Below, piece after piece: positions 24,580-37,108 of a stretch of DNA of 64,000 bases; within the stretch, counting starts at the first letter, position 1; each line of letters opens with the position of its first letter. The notes below the pieces were generated by a model. It was not told the DNA's origin and searched no databases. It saw nothing but the letters and a program-made list of their open reading frames with translations. The DNA is from Parus major (lineage: Eukaryota; Chordata; Aves; Passeriformes; Paridae): positions 30,470,342 to 30,534,341 of the forward strand of contig NC_031776.1 of the NCBI RefSeq assembly GCF_001522545.3. The letters run 5' to 3'. The translations under genes were made by a program, and so were the position numbers.

Positions 24580-24637
24580 AAAAAAACCCCAACAAACCAA
24601 CAAAAACCTAAAAAAACAAAACCAAAACCAAACAAAC
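24580..24637. repeat. A/C low-complexity tract
   Basis: A G-free run built of AAAAACCCC, AACAAACC and AAACCAAAACC words. It is degenerate simple sequence. Confidence 0.6.
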
Positions 24638-27600
24638 TTCTCAGTGTTGATTTCCTCAATATCTTGGGTTCAAATACTCATAACAATGGAATAAAAATTT
24701 CCTCCATGCACAGGCATGGTTAGGAGCCCTGTATGAACAGCAGGACTGCTGAAGGTGGTAGAGTTCTGCCCATGCAAAACTCTTTGTGGGACCAGGGTGT
24801 GAATTTGCTTCTGACATTCTGAAAATTCCTCATCAGAGGAATAATGTGTTTACAGTTAGCCCTTGTAATGCAAGATCTCATCTTGAGCAAGAATGCTTGA
24901 TGAGAATATTAAGTGATAATGATTATTTGCTTAGCACTGCTATGGGGCCTTCAAAGCCCTCAAAGCAGCCTGCTAGCAGTACTAGATTAAATTCCAAATG
25001 CAGCTGGAATATATTATTTATATTATTTTTTTAAAAAATGGGGAATTTAATAGCAAGAGAGGCTTAGCAATTTGGACATTCAGCCAGAGCATTATCCCTA
25101 TCTCCACAGTCCTGCACTCTTGTCTCTTAAGCTTTATGTCAGTATTTGAATATTTTTTTTATTTACAGGCGAAAATTTCTCCATGGAAAGGCAGAGCCCT
25201 ATTGTTCTCACTAGGGAGCATCTGAAACACTCTTCAACATACAGAACCTGGCATTTAATCCACTGAACTTGGTAGTTAATCAAATGTTTTGTACTGACTT
25301 TAGTAGAGTTTGGATCAGACTCTTCCTGATGCATTAGAGAGATAAATTATTTAACTTACTGAGTTCCCCTAGAAACAAAATATTGAGCTGCAAACAAAGC
25401 TAACAAACACCAAATGGGATGCCATCTGCTGCAATGAACAGAACATGACCAGTTCTCCCCATGTTTGAGATTTCTCCAAAATACAATTTGAAATACGTTT
25501 GTTAAACTCCCAACTGTCTCACAAAATTGCTTAGCACAGGTTAGGAAATGTTTGTGCCACCAGCAGCAGCAAGGCAGACCATGATGTACCAATTGGAGTT
25601 GATGATTTTATTCCTCCTGGACTGCCCTGTGTAAGCTCCCAGGGCTTTGTGCTGTCCAGAGCCCGTGGAACCTACAGAGATGTTTGTCTTCATGCTCTGT
25701 GTCCTGGGGCCCGTGGACCCTGAGTAAATATGAGTGGTAATTATCCACATCATGCTGCATTCAGAAATCTGGATTTTTCTATCCTTTGACATCCAGACTC
25801 CATGCCTACCAGAGAAACAGGATATGGAGGCAAAAGTTCTACTTCCCACAAATATCTCTGCCAGGAATGGCACGAGATAGCTGAAATCCCAAGTCCCTGC
25901 TTTGTATGAAAGTTTTTGGCTGTGGAGGAGAGAGAGTGGGCTCCCCAACACTTTCACAGGAACAGAAGGACAGCGCTGAGCTAAAAGCAGAGCGTGTGAC
26001 GCCTGTGGGTGACATCAGCCTTAGCCCCCTTTCCTCTTCCCAAGCACACTAATTGGGCATCCAGGCAGCTTTTATGGAATGGGAGGGAGAAACCCAGCAG
26101 GATTTGCCTTGCAGAAAAAGACAAGAAGATAAATGTCTTCATACCTAAATTTCCTGCCCAGCCAGACACTTCATCTTCTCCTGTCACCAGGACAAGTGAT
26201 GAAACTGCCACAAACAAACAGAAGCTCCAAAAACAATTTAGTCTTTAGCAGTCAATCAGGAAGGCTCCAACCCTCATATCACACAGCTTCTTAATGGTGG
26301 CTGCTGTCCTTGGCTTGCTCTGCTGCCTCTGTTTTCAACACCATGCCACTAATGATGTCATAACACAGCTTCCATGCTTTCACAATGGATTTCATTTGTA
26401 GAAATGCTGTATTAGAAATGGTGAGTTCTCTGTACCCTGGCTTTCATCATGGTTCTAGGAAACATTATAAGATAGGATGATGTTCCTATAATGATGACAG
26501 TAAAAATATTCTGTAAAATGATACAAATAAAAGTTTCAGCTTTTTCCAGTTGCCCACACACTAATGTTACGGAAAATGCAATAAAGAAATGGATTTAAAA
26601 ATATGAAGAATTTCATTATGGTATGATCTTAATGGGAACTCAGTAGGACCAGATTAGAAGTGCACAGTATTTGGCCTTCCTTTTAACTTGGGGGAAATGT
26701 CTGCTGACGTTCCACGTCATTGCCCACAGAGCCAGTGCACAGAAGCAGGATGTTACAGACCGAAATTCTGCCAGTTAGAGGGAGAATGTCTAAACCAATT
26801 TTCAAGCATCTATATAAGCTCCATGATTTTCACAGGATCCAGATAACATGAATTAGTTGGAGACATCAGCAAAAGCTACGGATTTGTAGCACCTTTGAAA
26901 ACCGGACTTGAAAAAAGCCTGACCTTTATTTTAACTGATTAGAGGCCATAAACAAGTCTCCTCTTAGTCCATGCAGAGAAAAATAATTCTTGCAAGAGCA
27001 ACCAGGAAGCATGTGCTGTCTGCTTTGCTACTTCTGCTTTTCAGTTTCATTGTCTGAACATCTTTTACATTTCAAATCTGCTGTTTGTCTCATTATATGC
27101 ATTACCAACAAGTTTCCCAATCTGGTAACGTTTTTTTTTTGTTAGAAGAAATATCATGGACTATTACTGCATAGTTAACATTTTAATTTCATAATCCACA
27201 GCAACACACCCTATTCATATTTAATTTCTTCTTTTCCACTCACTTCTGCTTTACTCTTCATCATCCCAAACCCATCTGAGGTCTCGTTTTACAGTTTGCT
27301 TTGCAGAGCATTCAGTAACCCATAGGATATGTGCATATGTAATAGGATGTCAGAAATAACACTTTAAAGTGTTTAACTGGCAATTTTTCAGATAATAATC
27401 ACTCGGGGCTTGATTTGCTGAGAATAACACTAGAGTAGGGAACTAAGGGAAGTTCTTCAGGCTACAATTTCTTGCATTAGGTAAATTTTTTAGTGACCTC
27501 TATTAATAAGGAGGCAAAGGATGGAGAAATTGAGAGAAGGTGGCACTAATGGGAGCAGAGCCATCAGGTTGTGTGTCAGTCACTGACAGATTGATGAGCA

Positions 27601-29170
27601 GCTCAGGCTGGCAGGACTCTGACATGTGCTAAGGAAACTTATATCACTCTTAGCCTTTGTAAAGGATAATTAGACTTTTAAAGGATGTAACTACATCTTG
27701 TGAACTTCCCAAAGTTCCCTGTGTCACCTATTGCTACTAAATCTGCTAAATACCATGTTTGTTTCTCCTATCAAATACAACCATTACTTTTCATTAAATT
27801 AATATGGATGCTGCAAAAGCCTGCAATTCATGTATTGGGGCCTAAAAATACAGTAAGAGATAAAATATTACACTTTGGGACCTGCTATAAAGTAGAATGC
27901 TTGAACTTGCAAAAATAATTTACCAATATTTTTCCTTTGTGTCATACTACACAAAATCTAGTATAACTTCTCGTTTCAATAAAAGGCAATCACTTTTGGG
28001 AAAGGAAAACAGCTAGTGGAACAAACTATAAACACCAAAAAATTATTTCAATATGTTTTTTGTCAATATTTGACATAAAATTTGCCTTCTCTTCAAATAC
28101 CATGTTGATAAGGACATTACTGTCATGTGCATATGGAAAGAAAAAGTGTCCTCTTAAAAAAAGAAATAATATGCCAACATATTCTCAATATATTGCCACA
28201 ATTCCTGCTGCCATCATCTGTGTAACTTATTCCTCATGAATTCTCCTCGGTACAGAACCCTCACACTAAAAGATCAGTCATTTCCCACTCTTCTCTGCGT
28301 GATGTTTGAGTGCTTTATGCAAAACACATCACTGTTGTAGATGGGGAAGACAAGTTTCAGCTGGAAAAACAATTCACAAAAATATTACAGCGCTATTCAT
28401 CTCATTTAACTCTGCTAATCACATGGTCCTCTTGGAGTCAAAATATTTTTCAGCTTCAGAAAACAAACAGATCACTGAATACACCTCTGTGCCCTACTGC
28501 TCTTATCTTGATTGAGTCAATCCAATGTTTACTGGATCCAATCTATTTTTTTCAGTTTTTTCTTTTATTACTAATATTATTTCTACCATTACAACAATTA
28601 CACTATCTCACATGCTTACTAATAGTCATCATTTGTTGCTGTTAATGTGTCCTGAATTCCATTTTGGCCCACAGTATTATTATAATATTCCTATTTCACA
28701 GCGAGAGAAATGAAACCTGCAGCTTTATTTGCAAAGATGGGGGACTGGAGAGCGCCTGGTTACAAGCAGCAGAAACACAAGTGCACTTTGGGCCATGCTG
28801 CAAAGCACATCAGCTCCATCTGTCAAACCTCTGAAAAACAGCCCAGAACATTCTCCACTCGGGGTAATCACTAGCAAATTATACTTTTATTCCATATGTA
28901 CTTTTGGTTCTTATTATACTAAAGGGTCTTTCTACTTACACCTAAGAGCCCCTGTGCCTATTAAATCCAGATGTAATCTCCAGTTATAAAGGCAAATGGA
29001 CATTGGAGTGCTGGGGATGTGTCAGCAGGGAGCAAGGGGGCTGGGCAGGGACCGAATGTGTCGGGGTCTTACCCACACCCTGCTTATTGCAGCTACCCAG
29101 CCCTGCTGAGAAATGGCCTGGGGAACCCAGGGCATCAGAGCTGTGACAGGGCAGAGCCTGCACATCTCTG

Positions 29171-29610
29171 GGCCGTTCTGGGCTGCCCTGTCCTGCTCTG
29201 GGCTGCTCTGGGCTGCCCTGTCCTGCTCCGGGCTGTTCTGGGCTGTTCTGTGCTGTTCTGGGCTGCTCTGGGGTGCTCTGGGCTGTTCTGGGCTGTTCTG
29301 GGCTGCTCTGGGCTGCTCTGGGCTGCTCTGTGCTGCTCTGGGCTGCCCTATCCTGCTCCGGGCTGTTCTGGGCTGTTCTGTGCTGTTCTGGGCTGCCCTG
29401 TCCTGCTCTGGGCTGCTCTGGGCTGCTCTGTGCTGCTCTGGGCTGCTCTGGGGTGCTCTGGGCTGTTCTGGGCTGTTCTGGGCTGCTCTGGGCTGCTCTG
29501 GGCTGTTCTGTCCTGCTCTGGGCTGTTCTGGGCTGTTCTGGGCTGCTCTGGGCTGTTCTGGGCTGCTCTGGGCTGCCCTGTCCTGCTCTGTGCTGTTCTG
29601 TGCTCCTCTG
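29171..29610. repeat. 44-unit decamer minisatellite
   Basis: Exactly 44 consecutive 10-bp units with no indel. The main variants are GGCTGCTCTG, GGCTGTTCTG, GGCTGCCCTG, TCCTGCTCTG, TGCTGTTCTG and GGGTGCTCTG. The plus strand has a single A in 440 nt (29350), extreme strand asymmetry. Higher-order structure is visible: a run starting TCCTGCTCCG at 29221 recurs at 29351 (13 units later), and a run starting GGGTGCTCTG at 29271 recurs at 29451 (18 units later). Several overlapping open frames cross it (up to about 214 codons, in all plus frames and in minus frames) only because no unit contains a stop. It lies in the last NCKAP5 intron. Confidence 0.97.
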
Positions 29611-32600
29611 GGCACTTGCACATGAGCAGCTTTGGGCTGACCCTCAGGGACTCTGGCAGATGAACTGCAGGGCTTTTTGTGGCATCTGGGTCACTGTGTA
29701 ATGTGGTTATGCAGCTCCCACGTGCTGAAAAGACAAGCTCCTCTCTGTAATTCAGAATTGCCTTCTGAGATGGTGGGATATCAGGTTTCTGCTCCAGTGA
29801 TCAAGTTTTTCCACTCAGAAGGGGCAAAGTTCTCCCCTTTTGACAGTGCCAAGGGGGTTCAGTGAGCACGAGGCTGTGGCCACAGGAGATCTTGGTGTGT
29901 TGTTTTAATTCACAAGTCCAAACATTACATCTGGCAGGTGACAAGGCACACAGGCACAGCTCTCTGGGTGCTGTGGGTGACTGGGGCGTTTAGCACTCGG
30001 TGCCAGAGGAGCTGGAACTGTACCTACATGCCCAGTGATGCCTGAAGTCCTTGGCTTTCCTGCTTTCCACTTCCTCCAGTCTGAGCCTTCTCTCAGACTC
30101 ACATCCAAGCCATTCCCCTGCTAGCCTTGCACACCATGTGTTTTAAATGCCACACAGCCTGCTCTCCTATGCCAAAGACTTTCTGTCCCTCACTGATACC
30201 CAAATACTCTTAAAACTATGTGCTAAAAGATATTTGAGTTAAAATGTCACCACCTACCCATCCCCATAAATACACTAACCAAACATAAAATAGCCTTTAT
30301 ACCAGCTGGAGGGCTAGTCAGAATGGGCTTTGGTGGCACACTACTAAAACTACTGAGGCCATTAACATTAGAAGCACAACTGCTTCAGCAGATAGCAGCT
30401 TCCAGGTTATTTTCAGGGTTATGTTTTCCCTAAAAATGTCCCTTGTATACCATTAAAAAAGTTATTTTCTCTGGTGGACGCTATGTTCCAAATATTTTGT
30501 CTTGCCAAAGCCTTTTAAAAACTTAAGAAAGTTATGGAGAATGCTATCAACCTCCTTGCTGAGCCACTCTCCACTGCATAATTTTTTACTAAAACTCTCA
30601 GCAGCATAAGAAACCTCAGCAGTTTCACCTAGAAGGCACAGGGAGAGAAATGAGTCTCCTATAACTGCAGCTTTTTACTGTTGCCAAGCCAGTTCCTCAG
30701 GCTGGCTGTAAGGATGTTCTTCCACACCACACAACATTTCTCTTAAGTGATGTGTGTCAAGTGAGGCTTTGGTCCCACAAGACTGCCTAGCTAGGCTTCA
30801 AATTGCTTGTTTTGCTGTCTCTTCACTTTACTTTTTGGGGCCAACTTTGATGGCAAGGTATTAGAAACAATAAAGACCTCATTGGGAATATGAGGCTTGG
30901 AAGCAGATCTTAGAATGTGAACTTGTCCTATGGAGAGGAAAAAACCTGCAGATACGAGTGATTTGTTGATGTCTGCAGATGTCTTAGCATATTTCTAATT
31001 TAACATGAGCATATCAGACTTCAGGCTAGAAAAAATATGTTTAATTCAGTATTATTCCCATGGGTGGTATGGTGAAATCTGCTTTCTTATCAGACCATGC
31101 TCCTGTGGTTTTTGTCACTTATGTTGTCAAATACTCACATATTATTCCCCTGACAATGGGTTTTACATCAACTTGGACAATTACTCAGACAGTCCCAGCT
31201 TTGATGGCACAAGTATTGCATCACTCATCTGAGAATCAAACCCCTTTGATTACACAGAAAGGAATCCTTGCAGCCCCAAGCCTGTCAGTGGGAAAATCCT
31301 GTTGAGGCAATTTTGACAAATGGAAATGTGCAGCTCGAAGGTCCCCACGAGGCCACGCTCAGGGATCCCACAGTGGTGCTGAGTATTAATACCACCAATT
31401 GTTTGCATTACTAGATCACCTCCCTAAACAAATGCAATGATTTGTTGTATTCATTCCTTCCTTGAAAGGAAAACACCATCTTAAAACACCAAAGATGGAT
31501 GGATGAGACTGCAGACTTATTTCCCAGTTAAAGATTGCACAATGGCAGTTTCTTCCTTAATATCCTAGGTTCATCAGGGAAGCAAATAAAGCTGATTCCC
31601 TCCCCACCTCATCAGCTTCTTTTCAGCCTGGCAAGAAAAATAGCAAAGAGGAGGTGAGGTTTCTGTGCTTGATATGAAGTAAACTAAATTATGCAATTAG
31701 TACATAGAAACCCACTATCACCTAATTTCTGCATTTGATCCAGTCCATTAGATGCTTTCTCTTATTGACAAGGAGCCTCTTCTACCTTCCATTACTTTCT
31801 GGAATAATCATTTGTAAGAGCTGCTTCAAACTCCATATTTGGAGTAACACACACATTGTACAAAACAAGCTAAGATCGAGGTCATCAGGAGTATTTTCTG
31901 TTTTTTTCTGGTTGTAACATGACATAGGTGTTGCTGTCACCAGTTTACAGACAGCAAAACAGATCCTGCCCAGTAAAATATCACCCAGGGCTGCCCCAGC
32001 TGCAGGTATTCATGTTATTATGAAGGTAAAAAGGAAAGCAATTATTTAGTGCTCACTGGAGTGTGCGCTGAGATGTGGTTTCACTCTCCCAAATACAGAT
32101 GGTAACTACAATAGCTGATTTTTATTAAGTTTCCCACAGAGGAAAGTTTGGGGAAATGTTCATATTTTTAACTTCAGGTTGAAAGTCTCGTATTCAGGAT
32201 AAGGAAGCTGCTAGCCAGGGGAAAGGAGGGAAGTAGCTCCACAGGGCAATTTCCTCCTTTCCAGGTTAAAGTCTTGGGATACAGCTCTTCCCAAGTGCTA
32301 ATTGGACTGAAATCATTATCTTAGGCTTTTCCACCTGTGATAAGCAGAATCCCTCCCTAAGCACATCTGATAATGTGAGAAAAATTAATTCTCTGTGAAA
32401 GCAGAATGTACATGGTCTCTTCAAAATTTCTTCATATACTTAAACACCGAGAGTCCTTTTTAAAAGAGACTTAACTCAAGAGCCAAAGAGCTTTTCTCTT
32501 TCAGAGGCAGCAAGGCACCTTCAGAAAGGGTCTTGGAGAACCCAAATCAGGCACACAAACTTTTCTGGCACATTCTCCAAGATCTGCCTAAATAGGTGAA

Positions 32601-34697
32601 CAGAACAGGGTACCCAGTGTGCTGGCAGTTCACACCCCAGCTCACATCTTACTGATCTCTGTAGGAGATGAGACACAAGGAGAAGCAGCTCAGTCCTTTC
32701 TTTATTTCCCCCTCACTCTTGTTTAGTGCAGCCTGCAGAGGTGTCTGTGCTGCTCTAAGTGATGCTGTAACTCAGCAAGGCTGGAACACCTCTTACTATC
32801 AGCTTAAAGCTCGGAGATCCTCGAGGATGGCAAGTGTTGTGCAATTACCAGACTTAGCCTTGTTTCTAGTCCTTTCCTGAGTATTCTCCCTGCTAATAGG
32901 AGGCTTGTGAGCACAACAAGTCAATCATACAGCATTAACTCCCAATCAGCTTACTCAGCTGTAAAATCCTTGAGTTTATCTGGGAATGCTGCCAGGTCAG
33001 TCCTATTTGTAAGTGCAGCCTAAACAGCAGCAACATCTCTAATTTTTCCTCGGCCTGTATTTGCCAGCTCTCTCTAATGTCTACTTGAATTTCCAGACAC
33101 GGGGATTTGATCTCATTCATGAATCATCTGTTCTACACATCCAAGCTCCACTGTGGTGGATATGGCCACAACTTCACACTGCACAGAGAAGACTTTCTTT
33201 AAATGAGTCCCCAGTTCAAGTGCCCATGCGATTAACAAGGTAACTGTGTCAGATTTCTTATGTATCTTGTCACAACTGGGGGAAAACAAGAGGAATTGGA
33301 AACTTATGATGGGTACCAACTCCTTTCATAAGGGACTTTTTCTTTAAAGTGCTCAAGTCATGCTTTGAATCCCAAACAAGCCTTGATGATGACTTGAGTA
33401 ACAGGGACTAAAAAGAGCAAGAAGGGCTGTATTAGAGTAAAGTATGTGATGGTTGGTTAAGGTCAGAGAAATAAACATATTTTTCATAATTCTTTGGGAC
33501 CATAAAGATGATTAAGTAATAAAATCTTTCACCAACTCAGTTACTTCTTCAAATGGTTCTTGTTTGATTATAGAATATGTTAATAAACAATGGGCCTGGG
33601 GAAGAGAAATTAATTTTGTTTTCCAAATTCTTGTAAGAAAAAAGTCACTTGAGCTTTTAAAATCAAAACAGTAAATTAACTGATGAAATGTGAAATAATT
33701 AGTTCATTGCATAAACATGGTAACTGATGATGTTGGCAAAGTGCTCAGGGCATTCCCAGTGTGCAAGGACTAGGAACAGCTGTTTAATGCAGGGCTCAGT
33801 GAAGTTTCACTGACAAGGTGTCTCCCATGGGCTGGCTGCTGTGGACTTCGGATCAGGTGCTGGGTATATTATATTAAATCAGAGAAGTTACTGTTCAAAT
33901 AAAAATAAATCATTTGATATACATAAAAATGAATGTTTCTCGTTTGGAAAATCCAACATGAGAAAAATACACTACGTTTTATAATGTAAGTGAAAGTTTT
34001 CTGCTGACGATTCAATGCATTTTGTTCCTTTCTTTGAAATTGTGATTTGCTTTTCACATCCAAAATTCTGCAGTGTGCCAAAGGATGCCATAATTTCAGA
34101 CCATGTTTTCCAGGTGAAAATAAAAGTAAGGTGCAATTGGTCTTCGTGCTAAGAGGCTTTAACCAGGATGCTGTTTAAGGCTGTAACAATAAGCACTTTT
34201 CCTTTCAATGTCTAAAAGCCCTTTTTGATTCCTCAAACTATCCCTGCAGTGTCCCTTCATCACAGTAATGGCCCAGCAGTTGTTTCTCTTCTGAAGCTCC
34301 TGTACAGTACTTTTTTTGCTGATGAAACTTGCTGTGTATAAACCTTGGAGGTAATGCTGGTGAATGCGTTGGTTGAGAAGGAGACAAATCAAATGACAAG
34401 TCTGGGCTAAGAGAGTTTCCTGACTGTCTCATTAGAGCCCCCAGCCTGAACCACTGCCATCCTGGAGCTGTGCAGCCCAATTTAATTGGGCTCAGAGACT
34501 GTCTCAGTACACTTGCTCTTCAGACAAGTACTGTAAACTCATTTTTCCCATCATGATGTTTTTTTGACACACATCTTTTGTATGTTTTTTTTTATAGGTT
34601 TGACAAACTCCACTTGGGAATTAAATTCAAACCCTGTACGATTTTCTTTTTCAAAATACCAAATATGCTGCATGAAAGCTGCATTATTCTCCCCCCC

Positions 34698-34701
<4 letters not shown>

Positions 34702-34738
<37 letters not shown>

Positions 34739-34759
34739 ATATATATATATATATATATA
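34702..34759. repeat. (TA)n microsatellite
   Basis: Nearly pure TA dinucleotide, about 58 nt with one TGTG interruption near 34735. It is preceded by a run of seven C. Confidence 0.95.
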
Positions 34760-35444
34760 ATAAAAATAAAAGAATAATAAAAAATTATAAATCTAGATAT
34801 ATAATTAAAAAAATAATTTAAATTTGTTGGCCATAAGTGCCTCTATCTCTGCTCTCCCCCTCTTTTTGTGGGTAATGTTGCAGATCACACAGCTCTGATT
34901 TAAACAGACTGTGGATCTTCTTGGGTTCGACAAACTACAGCTGAGAAAAATTTGCTGTGCTGGTTCAAACAAGGAGTTCAGGGCACCCTGCTTTTCATGG
35001 TTACTTCCTCTCATTTGTCATTCTGAAAAGTTTAATACTAATAGGCAAATCCCTAGTGCTTTATTGAGCTTTTGCTGCTCAGGGAGAGGCAATGCTGTTT
35101 GGAGAACTATTTCAGATCCTTCAAAAGTAAACTCAAGAGCTCCCCAGCATAAAGCATGAAAAATGTTGGTGCTGGCTGAGCAGCACCTGATGCAATTTAG
35201 CTTAATGATGGAGTTTTACAGGATCCTAAGGCTTGTTCAATGGGCTTTCTTTAGGTTTTGAGGCTGATTGGGAACATTGCAGAGACATGGGATACAAGGA
35301 ATACATGAAAAGAATTAATTAAAAGTAGATGCAACTCTGAGTCACTTTTCTATACTGAAACCAAATCTAATTTCTAATTGCTCTGTTAATAGCAAAAGAC
35401 CTTGGCCTTCAGAAGGCAGAACTGATTTTTATGTATTTTTATGT

Positions 35445-35464
35445 GTATATATATATATATATAT
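35445..35464. repeat. Short (TA)n microsatellite
   Basis: About ten TA units between ATGTG and GCATACACATAT. Confidence 0.9.
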
Positions 35465-36920
35465 GCATACACATATAATTCATCTCCTACACATAATTAA
35501 GCTATGAATTTCTGGATGTTCAAAATGAGGAATTAAGTGGATGTTCAAATTATTTTCCTGCACATATCCTTTTTAACACCCTTCTGCTGCCTTTTTTTCC
35601 TTTTTTTTTTTCTTCCCAACTATGAAGCCAGATTATTTAAAGTTGTTCTTTCTAATATGAACCACATATATTAAAATTGAATCATATTCTGGGTACTAAT
35701 GAAATTGGATTGATTGGGAAATGAGGCACATATATTTCAGGATTTTTCTCTTGAAGTTTGTGGTCAATTTAATATTCAGTTCAGCAGGACTATGATTCCA
35801 ACTCTGTTGGAATAAACAGGTCTATTGCCCTTTTGTTCTTTATATTCCTTCTGTATATTTGGCCCAAATTCCTGAAAGCTCAAAGACTCTAACTTTGGTT
35901 AATCACCTCTGAAGTTGCAAGGCACATCCATTCCCTGGAACTGAAAACTGGGGTCTGGGAAAAGATAAAAGTTAATTTTCATTTATGCACTACACCAGTA
36001 AATTTCAAACCAGCGGCTCATTCCTTATTTTCTGCTACCACCTTTGTTTATAGAGTAACACTCCCAAAATGTGCTGAATGCCATTCACACAGAAACAAAA
36101 GAGCTTGGGTCTAAAAAGAGCTGGGGAAACTGAACACGGAGAAAAATGATTACACTGGATCACGACTGGTGTCTCTGCTTTCAAACAAACTGGCCTGTTA
36201 GATCAAAGGAGACAGGAAAGGGAGTGAGATGATGAGAGGGGAAGGCATGAGAGCAGAGGAGGAAAACAACAGGTTGAAAAGTTCCTCTTCAGGGCTGCTG
36301 AGACTGTGTGATGTCAGTTCAATACTTTTAGACACAGAAAATGAAGTGGATTCACTTGAAGAGGAGAAAACATATTTCTGTTTAGCATCAAGGTCAACCC
36401 ATCAGACCTGGACTGATCTTCATCAAAATAATGTTTAAAACAATCAAATCTGTAATTCCAGAGAAAACACCAAGATTTCAAAAGAGACCAGAAGATAGGT
36501 GATTTCCATAGCATAATTTCATTTGAATTTTCAGGAATGCTTCTCCAGAGTTTTAAGTCATTTAATACATGTTGTTCTATATAAACTATCTAATTATAGG
36601 AAGGAGCAGCCTTAAGAGATAAATTCTGTGTTTACCTGCTAGCTTTAAATTTCAGCTTCTCACTAATGGTGGAGTACAAGCGCTAGCCTGTCTCTACTTG
36701 TCAATTTTGTAAATCTAATTCTGTGACAGGTGAGCATTCAAATGTAACATTCTGTTCTAAAAATATATTCAGATCTTTACTCTTCTGCAGGTCATGTTGT
36801 TTTTTTCAAGTCTGCTTGGTTTTAGTAGTCAATCAACACACTGAGGAAAAAAAACCCAAAAGGGAAGTAAAAATAATAATGAACAAAATGAGAAGTAATA
36901 TAAAAATTACAGTAACTCAC

Positions 36921-37108
36921 ACTTGGGTTCTCCTTGCCCTTGCTCTCTTTACTGGAAGCTCCACTCAGCTGCTCAATTAAACTATAATGTGCTAATTGTT
37001 CAGGTCCATCCTCTCCAAAATGGCCATAGAGACTGTGTTGGTATAAATCCAAAATTGACATTGGGTTCCCCAAAAACGACCTTCTCTGACTTTGTTTTTC
37101 CTGCACAG
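36921..37108 (-). CDS. NCKAP5: NCKAP5 penultimate coding exon
   Basis: An exon of 188 nt. It encodes, after a split alanine codon, VQEKQSQRRSFLGNPMSILD and on through LYQHSLYGHFGEDGPEQLAH to SKGKENPS (62 full codons). The acceptor is CTCTTGCAG at 37109 and the donor is AGT/GTGAGT at 36921. It enters in phase 1 and leaves in phase 0, matching both neighbours. The frame remains open into the flanking introns by chance, so splice sites and phase set the limits. The function of this segment is unknown to me; it lacks a recognisable fold. Confidence 0.92.

Larger units (their letters stand above)
13555..36920 (-). other. NCKAP5: NCKAP5 last intron (23.4 kb)
   Basis: Lies between the GTGAGT donor at 36920 and the TTTTACAG acceptor at 13555. 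It is AT-rich. It holds a poly-A run (13917-13934), a CR1 end (21123-21189), a palindromic AT repeat (23573-23644), a poly-T run (24137-24152), an A/C-rich low-complexity tract (24580-24637), the decamer minisatellite (29171-29610) and TA microsatellites (34702-34759, 35445-35464). No nested gene is supported on either strand. The open frames present look like chance. Confidence 0.9.

Noticed and set aside
28310..28713. Plus-strand hydrophobic frames near 28310-28713
   Set aside because: Codon content reflects a T-rich stretch; no start context, partner exon or family match.
29019..29701. Open frames of 91-214 codons on both strands
   Set aside because: They are created by the stop-free decamer repeat; the residues simply cycle with the repeat.
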